This document shows positions 1 through 5,119 of a stretch of DNA of 7,023 bases, piece after piece. The notes under the pieces were generated by a model. The model saw only the letters and a program-made list of their open reading frames with translations. It ran no database searches and had not been told where the DNA came from. The position numbers were made by a program, and so were the translations under genes. Positions within the stretch are counted from its first letter, which is position 1. Every line of letters starts with the position of its first letter. Origin of the DNA: Verrucomicrobia bacterium UBA1263 (lineage in GTDB: Bacteria > Verrucomicrobiota > Verrucomicrobiia > Limisphaerales > UBA1412); NCBI GenBank assembly GCA_002308515.1, contig DBVN01000089.1, positions 1-7,023 on the forward strand, given 5' to 3'.

Positions 1-107
1 CCGACAGCGCCAACTGGACGATCATCCAGGGCGAATTTGTGGGCGGTGCCTATCAGGCCAGAGTCCCGATGACAGATGACGCGGCATACTATCGTCTGGT
101 GAAGTAA
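1..107 (+). CDS. C-terminal end of a probable secreted protein (5' partial)
   Basis: The reading frame is open from the left edge, with its first full codon at base 3, and ends at TAA 105-107. It gives 34 residues that run from DSANWTIIQGEF to DDAAYYRLVK. The aromatic/Gly-rich beta-strand pattern and the YYRLVK ending resemble the C-termini of large secreted or surface proteins common in Lentisphaerae, Verrucomicrobia and Planctomycetes, whose last strand often reads FYRL or FFRL. The hairpins at 132-156 and 172-215 follow it directly, which agrees with a real gene end. GC content matches the neighbouring larA-family gene. The function of the full protein cannot be told from this tail. Confidence 0.6.
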   Translation, partial: DSANWTIIQGEFVGGAYQARVPMTDDAAYYRLVK

Positions 108-131
108 TCCAATAAATAACACTTGATTTGC

Positions 132-156
132 GGGTGTCCTTCTCGTAAGGGCACCC
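132..156 (+). other. RNA hairpin between the partial gene and larA
   Basis: Arms 132-141 (GGGTGTCCTT) and 147-156 (AAGGGCACCC) pair over 10 bp with one G-U, closing a 5-base loop (CTCGT). No T-run follows (CAAACC comes next), so alone it is not a typical intrinsic terminator. It may be the first of two 3'-end structures protecting the upstream mRNA, or part of a leader for the larA-family gene. The rest of 108-171 shows nothing convincing; I could not find a good sigma70 promoter there. Confidence 0.5.
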
Positions 157-171
157 CAAACCGGGAAAAAT

Positions 172-215
172 AAAGGCCGAAGTTTTGAAAAAAGCTCCGG
201 CCTTTGTTTTCTCTT
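172..215 (+). terminator. Rho-independent terminator close upstream of larA
   Basis: AAAGGCCG (172-179) pairs perfectly with CGGCCTTT (198-205). After an A/C mismatch, two further pairs extend the stem. The T-rich tail GTTTTCTCTT (206-215) follows. This is a good intrinsic terminator for the partial gene at the left edge. Its tail ends 15 bases before the ATG at 231, leaving very little room for an independent larA promoter downstream of it. Confidence 0.75.
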
Positions 216-221
216 GAGACA

Positions 222-228
222 AGGGGAG
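222..228 (+). promoter_or_regulatory. Ribosome binding site supporting larA start at 231
   Basis: The purine tract AGGGGAG lies just before ATG 231. Its AAGG/AGGG part (221-225) has normal spacing, while its GGAG part is only 2 bases from the ATG. A second in-frame ATG at 276 has GAGGA (266-270) five bases upstream, so the start is not fully settled. Confidence 0.5.
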
Positions 229-230
229 AA

Positions 231-1538
231 ATGAAGGAAAATATCCCTGAAGCAGTAAATGCTGTGAGGATCAAAATGAGTCAGCTGTGGATAGATGAAA
301 AACAGGACACTGCCGGACAGGTCAAAACCTGGCTGGCGGAGCAAACAAAAGAATGGGGATTGTCAGGGCGAAAAACGCTCCTGATCGTGCCTGATCAGAC
401 ACGGACGGCACCATTGGGGATGCTGTTCAAGGCGTTCTGCGATTTGTGGCTGGGCAGTGCCGCCATGCTGGATGTGATGGTGGCGCTGGGAACTCATCCG
501 CCCATGAGTGAGGAAGCGATCTGCCGCCGTCTGGACCTAACCGAACGGGAACGCTCAGTGCGTTATGGAAAAGTCCGTTTTTTCAATCATGACTGGAGTG
601 ATCCTGCTGCGCTGAAAACAGTCGGCAAACTGACTCGCGAGACGATCGCGGAGCTTTCCGGCGGTCTGTTCTCAATGGAAGTGGAGGTGCAGGTGAATCG
701 GAAGATATTTGATTATGACCAGATCCTGATCCTGGGGCCTGTCTATCCGCATGAAGTGGTCGGATTCTCTGGCGGCAACAAATATCTTTTCCCCGGAATA
801 TCGGGAGCAGAGATCATCAACTTTTTTCATTGGCTGGGAGCAGTCGTGACCAGTCCTGCCATCATCGGCCGGGCGCATACACCGGTGCGTGCCGTGGTGG
901 ATCGCGCTGCGGCACTGATAGATATGCCTAAGTTTTGTCTTTGCATGGTCACGGATCACCGGGGTGACCTGGCGGTGCTGACAGCAGGTACGCCGGAGCA
1001 AGCCTGGGCTGATGCGTGGCCGCATACAGAGAGGCTGCATGTGACGTTCAAGGATCACGCCTTTCGACAGATATTATCCTGCGCTCCGGAGATGTATGAC
1101 GAGCTGTGGGTTGCCGGCAAGTGTATGTACAAGCTGGAGCCGGTGTTGGCTGACGGCGGTGAGCTGATCATTTACGCGCCGCATCTGTCTAAGATATCGG
1201 ACACACACGGCGAGCGTATTCTGAAGAACGGCTATCACTGCCGTGACTTTTTCCTGAAACAATGGGAACGGTATAAAACGGAACCGTGGGGAGTGCTGGC
1301 ACATTGCACACACGTTTTCGGCGGTGGTCAGTATGATCCCGTCAGCGGAGTGGAAACGCCCCGTGCCCGTGTGACACTGGCTACACAGATCCCGGAGAAT
1401 GTCTGCCGGCGGCTGAACCTGGGCTATCGGGATCCGCGGAACATCCGTCCGGAAGATTTTGCCGACCGGGAAGAGGAGGGGATCCTGCTGGTGCCAAAAG
1501 CGGGAGAGATGCTTTACCGGCTGAAGGACGCAAAGTAA
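231..1538 (+). CDS. larA-like: Nickel-dependent lactate racemase (LarA) family protein
   Basis: A cytoplasmic enzyme of the LarA superfamily, whose members racemize or epimerize lactate or related 2-hydroxyacids by hydride transfer on a nickel-pincer nucleotide (NPN) cofactor. Counting from ATG 231 (435 aa, usual family length about 420-430), the visible family motifs are PDQTR (D55, R58, the D-x-x-R of the N-terminal domain), ALGTHPPMS (H89), NHDW (H120), PHEVVGFSGGNK (H174, K184), PGISG, and FFHW (H200). The His-10-residues-Lys pair matches the Ni-ligand His and the NPN-linked Lys known from Lactobacillus LarA. GKCMYKLEP (297-304) lies in the C-terminal domain. All key residues appear intact, so it should be active if LarB/C/E-type cofactor synthesis exists elsewhere; none of those genes is in this window. 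The substrate cannot be assigned: LarA homologues also act on malate, phenyllactate and sugar acids. The alternative start at 276 gives 420 aa. A TTG at 204 is excluded because it lies in the terminator stem. Confidence 0.88.
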   Translation: MKENIPEAVNAVRIKMSQLWIDEKQDTAGQVKTWLAEQTKEWGLSGRKTLLIVPDQTRTAPLGMLFKAFCDLWLGSAAMLDVMVALGTHPPMSEEAICRRLDLTERERSVRYGKVRFFNHDWSDPAALKTVGKLTRETIAELSGGLFSMEVEVQVNRKIFDYDQILILGPVYPHEVVGFSGGNKYLFPGISGAEIINFFHWLGAVVTSPAIIGRAHTPVRAVVDRAAALIDMPKFCLCMVTDHRGDLAVLTAGTPEQAWADAWPHTERLHVTFKDHAFRQILSCAPEMYDELWVAGKCMYKLEPVLADGGELIIYAPHLSKISDTHGERILKNGYHCRDFFLKQWERYKTEPWGVLAHCTHVFGGGQYDPVSGVETPRARVTLATQIPENVCRRLNLGYRDPRNIRPEDFADREEEGILLVPKAGEMLYRLKDAK

Positions 1539-1545
1539 TAAAAAA

Positions 1546-1573
1546 GGCGTGAGACGATCCTCACGCCCTTTTT
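1546..1573. terminator. Bidirectional terminator between larA and galE
   Basis: GGCGTGAG (1546-1553) and CTCACGCC (1560-1567) form a perfect 8-bp stem with a 6-base loop. A5 precedes the stem (1541-1545) and T5 follows it (1569-1573), so it can terminate the + strand gene ending at 1538 and the minus-strand galE ending at 1587. Confidence 0.85.
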
Positions 1574-1586
1574 GCAAATAGTCTGT

Positions 1587-2600
1587 TTACAGATTCGCGC
1601 CTACACCGGACTGCCAGCGCCAGACATCTTCGCACATCTCATCCACACCGCGTGTGGCCTGCCAGCCAAGCTCAGCCTTAGCTTTGGAGGCATCGGCATA
1701 GCAGGCGGCGATATCACCCGGACGACGCTCAACGATCTCGTAAGGGATGGTCTTGTTCGCCGCTTTTTCAAAAGCCTTCAGCAACTGGAGAACGCTGTAG
1801 CCGTTTCCTGTGCCCAGATTGTAAACATCCACACCGGTCTTGGTCAGTGCCCGTTTCAGCGCGGCCAGATGTCCCAGCGCCAAATCGGTCACATGGATAT
1901 AATCACGCACGCCGGTGCCGTCCGGTGTGGGATAATCATTGCCGAATACACGCAGCTTGGTCAATTTACCGGTTGCGACCTGTGCGATGTAGGGCATCAG
2001 ATTATTGGGGATGCCGCGCGGGGATTCTCCAATCTGTCCGCTCTTGTGCGCGCCCACCGGGTTGAAATAGCGCAGGATGGAAGTGCTCCATTCCGGATCC
2101 GATACGGCAAGATCTCGCAGGATCTCTTCGATCATCAGCTTGGTGCGGCCGTAGGGATTCGTCGCGGAGAGCGGAAAGTCCTCACGGATGGGGAGCGACT
2201 TGGGCAAACCATAGACAGTCGCCGAGGAACTGAAAACGATACGCTTGACACCGGCCTCCTGCATGGCTTCGCAGAGGACGACCGTGCCGCTGATATTGTT
2301 GTGGTAATACCTGAGAGGCACAGAGACCGATTCACCGACCGCTTTCAATCCCGCGAAATGGATGACCGCGTCGATTTTGTTTTCGGAAAAGATCCGGCGC
2401 ATCGCGTCCGCGTCCAGGATATCATCCTGATAGAATTTGACGGTCTTGCCGGTGATTTTTTCCACGCGCTTCAGAGCGTCGGGACTGCTGTTGTAGCAGT
2501 TGTCCACACAGAGGACTTCATAACCGGCGTTGAGCAGTTCCACGGCGGTATGACTGCCGATGTAGCCCGCGCCGCCTGTTAGGAGAATTTTTTCTGACAT
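1587..2600 (-). CDS. galE: UDP-glucose 4-epimerase
   Basis: Cytoplasmic NAD-dependent epimerase of the extended SDR family. It interconverts UDP-glucose and UDP-galactose in the Leloir pathway and supplies UDP-sugars for cell-surface glycans. The 337-aa length is standard. Visible landmarks are the Rossmann motif TGGAGYIGSH (8-17), HFAGLKAVGES (81-91), SSSATVYG (124-131, catalytic Ser), the YxxxK pair Y150/K154, LRYFNPVGAH, the substrate-binding run GIPNNLMPY (196-204), GNDYPTPDGTGVRDYIHV (220-237) and NLGTGNGYSV. The position matching E. coli Tyr299, which limits the active-site volume, is Cys300 here (DIAACYADAS), as in human GALE (Cys307). This predicts activity on UDP-GlcNAc/UDP-GalNAc as well. 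ATG 2600 lies only 3 bases after the stop of the upstream esterase gene and has no strong Shine-Dalgarno of its own, so translational coupling is likely. Confidence 0.96.
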   Translation of the reverse strand: MSEKILLTGGAGYIGSHTAVELLNAGYEVLCVDNCYNSSPDALKRVEKITGKTVKFYQDDILDADAMRRIFSENKIDAVIHFAGLKAVGESVSVPLRYYHNNISGTVVLCEAMQEAGVKRIVFSSSATVYGLPKSLPIREDFPLSATNPYGRTKLMIEEILRDLAVSDPEWSTSILRYFNPVGAHKSGQIGESPRGIPNNLMPYIAQVATGKLTKLRVFGNDYPTPDGTGVRDYIHVTDLALGHLAALKRALTKTGVDVYNLGTGNGYSVLQLLKAFEKAANKTIPYEIVERRPGDIAACYADASKAKAELGWQATRGVDEMCEDVWRWQSGVGANL

Positions 2601-2603
2601 AGT

Positions 2604-3845
2604 TTACTTGATCTCGACCTTTATTTTAGCGCTGAAAATGGAATCCTGATCACCACGGTCGCGGATGGAATCATAAATGTTTTCCAGGGTGCGTTTCACT
2701 TTGCCGTTGAAAAGCTCCTTGCCGTTGTAAAGGACGGTGACGGGCTTGTTCAGATCCATCATGGTATCATTCAGCAGAATGTAAAGCTCGCTGTAATCGC
2801 ATTTTTCCAGAGTGATGGTATTGCTTCCGCGTTTGGCGATGACGGTCGCGCCTTTGCGGGCCTGCTCTTTGGGGATAGCCAGCCAGTAGAACTGCAGAGG
2901 CATGGCATCGGCTTCTTCCTGACGCCAGGCGACTTTCGCGGGCAGGAAATCACGGCGGAACTTAGCCATCCAGGGGATCGCCGCCGCGTCTTCTCTGTCC
3001 ATCCAGTGGCCTTTGCCCTGCATCAGATGCATTTCGTAGGTATAACCGCTGGGATCATTTTCTTTCAATTCGGCCAGCTTCTTCTCAAAGGATTCCGTCA
3101 TCTTATTGCGGTCATAAGCGCTGTCATTGGCACCGCACCAGAAAGAGAAGCCGATATTGCGCAGATTCAGCGGAGAAACATCGCCGGGATGTCCGGCCAT
3201 CATGGAGGCCGCGGCCCAGCGGTCAGCCATGCGCGGTGCCATGCGGTACACACCGTCGCCGCCGGCGGAGTATCCCATCAGATAGACCTTGTTGGGGTTC
3301 ACGTCCAGCTCGACCACGGCCAGCTGGATCAGGCGATCAAAGAAGAAATCCATCTCCGGACGGAACCACATATTCCAGTCATCAAAGGGAGCCCTGGGCG
3401 CGATGTAAACGCCTTCTTCCGGTGTATAGAGAATGATCTGATTGGCCCACTGGCTGTCGTTCAGCTGTTTCGGAGCGTTGCCGCCGCCGTGCATCGAGAT
3501 GTAGAGACTGCGTCCGTCTTCCGGTTTATCGCCAAAGAGCCGGATGTCAAAGGGCATTTTCAGATCGCCTTTCAGGAGGACTTTCTTTCCCCATTCCGGG
3601 CCGAAATTCTTTTTCAGTTCCTTCTGATACTCTTTGAAAAGCACTTCCGCGGCTTCGACCGCTTCCGGGGCAGTCAGTTCCGCCGAGTTGATCGAATCCG
3701 GACGGGAGACGTTTTCACCGTAGAAAATGGATTGTCCCTTCAGGGAATCGAGATCCAGAGGGTTTGCTTGTAAATTGCAGTCTCCGGCCCAGAGCAGGGC
3801 GGAACTCAGGAGACTCATGCCGATGATATTTCTAAATGTTTTCAT
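2604..3845 (-). CDS. Secreted PHB-depolymerase-like alpha/beta hydrolase (esterase)
   Basis: A 413-aa exported serine hydrolase, resembling the poly(3-hydroxybutyrate) depolymerase/LpqC-type esterases. Counting from ATG 3845, residues 1 to about 27 form a Sec signal peptide (MKTF..., then a hydrophobic run to LLWAG; the cleavage site is not clear). The core contains an oxyanion-hole HGGG (119-122), the nucleophile elbow GYSAGG (191-196, Ser193), a likely acid Asp241 (GANDSAYD) and GKGHWMD with catalytic His280. Residues about 300-413 form a separate beta-rich domain starting near PAKVAWRQEE; its job is unknown, perhaps substrate binding or packing. Ester substrates could be acylated polysaccharide or polyester; the sequence does not decide. 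The frame continues upstream to a TTG at 3875, but ATG 3845 starts the signal peptide. No clear Shine-Dalgarno precedes it. It is first gene of an operon with galE. Confidence 0.85.
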   Translation of the reverse strand: MKTFRNIIGMSLLSSALLWAGDCNLQANPLDLDSLKGQSIFYGENVSRPDSINSAELTAPEAVEAAEVLFKEYQKELKKNFGPEWGKKVLLKGDLKMPFDIRLFGDKPEDGRSLYISMHGGGNAPKQLNDSQWANQIILYTPEEGVYIAPRAPFDDWNMWFRPEMDFFFDRLIQLAVVELDVNPNKVYLMGYSAGGDGVYRMAPRMADRWAAASMMAGHPGDVSPLNLRNIGFSFWCGANDSAYDRNKMTESFEKKLAELKENDPSGYTYEMHLMQGKGHWMDREDAAAIPWMAKFRRDFLPAKVAWRQEEADAMPLQFYWLAIPKEQARKGATVIAKRGSNTITLEKCDYSELYILLNDTMMDLNKPVTVLYNGKELFNGKVKRTLENIYDSIRDRGDQDSIFSAKIKVEIK

Positions 3846-3915
3846 AAGTGACTTATTATGACGTGTCGGCCGCAAGCCGCAACGTGACTAGTCTGAAGCC
3901 AAAAGCGTTGTTGTG

Positions 3916-3941
3916 CAATCACTAAATTGACTTTGTGATTG
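3916..3941. promoter_or_regulatory. Candidate operator dyad overlapping the promoter
   Basis: CAATCAC (3916-3922) and GTGATTG (3935-3941) are perfect 7-bp inverted arms separated by 12 bases, a 26-bp dyad typical in size for a dimeric regulator. The TTGACT -35 candidate (3927-3932) lies inside the spacer, so a bound protein would affect that promoter and perhaps the divergent one. No regulator gene is in the window, so the binding protein is unknown. Confidence 0.4.
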
Positions 3942-3956
3942 AAAAATAAATAATAT
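3927..3956 (+). promoter_or_regulatory. Candidate sigma70 promoter for the acetylxylan-esterase-like gene
   Basis: TTGACT (3927-3932, 5/6 match to TTGACA) is followed 18 bases later by TAATAT (3951-3956, 4/6 match to TATAAT) in an AT-rich setting. It would give a 5' leader of about 85 bases before ATG 4048. The match is fair only. Confidence 0.4.
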
Positions 3957-4006
3957 CCAGTATTCCAAAGACTTGCAGATGATAAAATTTTTCATCCTTA
4001 GTTTTA

Positions 4007-4023
4007 TTGCCATCCGGTGGCAA
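4007..4023 (+). promoter_or_regulatory. Inverted repeat in the leader of the second hydrolase gene
   Basis: TTGCCA (4007-4012) and TGGCAA (4018-4023) are perfect 6-bp inverted arms around TCCGG. It lies downstream of the candidate promoter and 15 bases before GGAG, so it could be a repressor roadblock site or a small mRNA hairpin near the ribosome binding site. Confidence 0.3.
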
Positions 4024-4038
4024 ATATCCTACAATAGC

Positions 4039-4042
4039 GGAG
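4039..4042 (+). promoter_or_regulatory. Ribosome binding site selecting ATG 4048
   Basis: GGAG lies 5 bases before ATG 4048 but only 2 before the adjacent ATG 4045, so 4048 is the better start. This start also gives a clean signal peptide, unlike the upstream in-frame TTG at 3973 or ATG at 3979. Confidence 0.5.
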
Positions 4043-4047
4043 TTATG

Positions 4048-4953
4048 ATGAAGATTTTATTGAAATTATTTGTCTGTGTGCTGGTTGCGGCTGGTGTGAA
4101 CGCTTTCGCGGCAGAGGAGACGGTTCGCCTGTGGGACGGGGATGCTCCTTATGCCCAGGGCAAGGAAGACAAGGATATCCCGACCCTGACGATTTTTTTG
4201 CCGGCCAAAGAAAAGGCCAACGGTTCCGCGGTGATCGTGTGTCCCGGTGGCGGTTACTGGATGCTGGCGGATAAGCTGGAAGGTTCCGAGTATGCTCAGT
4301 TTCTGGCGAATCACGGGGTGACGGCGTTTCTTCTGAAGTACCGCCTGGCCTCCAGCGGTTATCGTCACCCGGCCATGTGGATGGATGCCGCCAGAGCGAT
4401 CCGTTATGTCCGCTTCAACAGCCAGAAATGGGGTGTGGATGTGAACAAGGTCGGCATCATCGGTTCCTCCGCGGGTGGACATCTGGTCAGCTCGGTTTTG
4501 ACTCATTATGAACTGGAGAACCCGAAGGTGACGGATCCGATCGACCGTCTGAGTTCGCGTCCCGATTTTGGCATCCTCTGCTATCCGGTGATCACTTCCG
4601 GTGAATTTGCCAATAAGGGCACGATCGAGCATCTGCTGGGCAAAGAACCCTCCGAGGGAATGCTGGAATATGTGAGCAGTGAAAAACAGGTGGACAAGAA
4701 CACTCCGCCCTGCTTCATCTGGCACACCTTTGAAGATGAGATCGTACCGGTGGAGAACTCGCTCTTTTTCGCGGCTGCCTTGCGCAAGGCCGGTGTTCCG
4801 TTCGATCTGCATATTTATGAGAAGGGCATCCACGGACTGGCTCTGGCTGGTGAACGCTACAAATCCGTCGAGGGAATGACCGAAGCGGAATATCATCCCT
4901 GGACCCATGATTTGCTCTATTGGCTCAAAGCCCGCGGGATCATCAAGGAATAA
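4048..4953 (+). CDS. Secreted alpha/beta hydrolase, acetylxylan/feruloyl-esterase-like
   Basis: A 301-aa exported serine esterase of the acetyl-esterase/BD-FAE type (COG0657-like), probably removing acetyl or aromatic acyl groups from hemicellulose-type polysaccharides. Residues 1 to about 21 form a Sec signal peptide (MKILLKLFVCVLVAAG, then NAFA before AEE, a good signal peptidase I site). The mature N-terminus (VRLWDGDAPYAQG) is typical of these enzymes. The core shows the oxyanion-hole CPGGGY (65-70), the nucleophile elbow GSSAGGH (139-145, Ser141), the acid region WHTFEDEIVPVENS (225-238, Asp230) and KGIHGLAL (259-266, His262), then the terminal helix WTHDLLYWLKARGI. The triad is complete and the length is normal for a single-domain esterase. 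It is divergent from the other secreted hydrolase, has no obvious operon partner, and is followed by a strong terminator. Substrate assignment is by family resemblance only. Confidence 0.87.
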   Translation: MKILLKLFVCVLVAAGVNAFAAEETVRLWDGDAPYAQGKEDKDIPTLTIFLPAKEKANGSAVIVCPGGGYWMLADKLEGSEYAQFLANHGVTAFLLKYRLASSGYRHPAMWMDAARAIRYVRFNSQKWGVDVNKVGIIGSSAGGHLVSSVLTHYELENPKVTDPIDRLSSRPDFGILCYPVITSGEFANKGTIEHLLGKEPSEGMLEYVSSEKQVDKNTPPCFIWHTFEDEIVPVENSLFFAAALRKAGVPFDLHIYEKGIHGLALAGERYKSVEGMTEAEYHPWTHDLLYWLKARGIIKE

Positions 4954-4979
4954 CAGGGATCAATTTTTTAGAAATGATT

Positions 4980-5010
4980 AGAGACGTTTTCTTTGGAACG
5001 TCTCTTTTTT
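4980..5010 (+). terminator. Rho-independent terminator after the second hydrolase
   Basis: AGAGACGTT (4980-4988) pairs perfectly over 9 bp with AACGTCTCT (4997-5005), with an 8-base loop, and is followed by T5 (5006-5010). It lies 26 bases after the stop at 4953 and isolates the LRR gene transcriptionally. Confidence 0.9.
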
Positions 5011-5035
5011 ATTCAGGGACGCTGTCATTTTTTAC

Positions 5036-5062
5036 TTGTATATCTGCCTGAATATATATACT
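5036..5062 (+). promoter_or_regulatory. Candidate promoter of the LRR gene
   Basis: In the AT-rich gap 5011-5119, TATACT (5057-5062) is a 5/6 match to a -10 box. The upstream TTGTAT (5036-5041) is a poor -35 with a short 15-base spacer. Because a strong terminator ends at 5010, a promoter must lie in this gap, and this is the best candidate. Confidence 0.35.
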
Positions 5063-5108
5063 ATTTTTCAGATTGATGAACTGTGGTTTGATTTATCAGG
5101 AGACTGAG

Positions 5109-5114
5109 AAAGGA
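5109..5114 (+). promoter_or_regulatory. Ribosome binding site of the LRR gene
   Basis: AAAGGA ends 5 bases before ATG 5120, good spacing. It fixes the start immediately before a lysine-rich, membrane-spanning N-terminus. Confidence 0.65.
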
Positions 5115-5119
5115 AACCA

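Larger units (their letters stand above)
3846..4047. promoter_or_regulatory. Divergent intergenic region between two secreted hydrolases
   Basis: This 202-base AT-rich region must hold the promoters of both outward genes. The + side has a reasonable sigma70 candidate and two dyads, listed separately. For the minus-strand esterase I found no good -35/-10 pair. A TAATAA on the minus strand lies only 7 bases from ATG 3845, too close unless the mRNA is almost leaderless. A small GC-rich hairpin, CGGC (3867-3870) with GCCG (3876-3879), falls in the likely leader of the minus-strand gene. Confidence 0.55.

Noticed and set aside
204..230. Upstream TTG start for the larA-like gene
   Set aside because: It lies in the 3' arm of the terminator hairpin and has no ribosome binding site; ATG 231 (or 276) is better.
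108..230. Riboswitch upstream of the larA-like gene
   Set aside because: Only two simple hairpins are present; no known aptamer pattern or convincing alternative pairing was found, so only possible attenuation is reported.
672..1577. Two minus-strand open frames (672-1058 and 1074-1577) opposite the larA-like gene
   Set aside because: They overlap a LarA-family gene with conserved motifs over its full length, and one runs into the terminator.
1572..2582. 336-residue open frame on the + strand opposite galE
   Set aside because: It is a shadow of galE, whose minus-strand frame has every family motif; the antisense product has no recognizable domain and no ribosome binding site.
3006..3773. 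255-residue open frame on the + strand opposite the esterase gene
   Set aside because: It is antisense to a clear alpha/beta hydrolase and its His/Arg/Gln-rich product looks like a mirror of that coding sequence.
3768..3785. Possible lipobox (LLWAGDC) making the esterase a lipoprotein
   Set aside because: Asp directly before the Cys does not fit the usual Gly/Ala/Ser; a plain signal peptide is more likely.
3846..3875. Extension of the minus-strand esterase to a TTG at 3875
   Set aside because: It would add 10 charged residues before a normal signal peptide, with no Shine-Dalgarno.
4066..4908. 280-residue open frame on the minus strand opposite the second hydrolase
   Set aside because: It is antisense to a complete esterase with an intact catalytic triad; no start signal or known domain.
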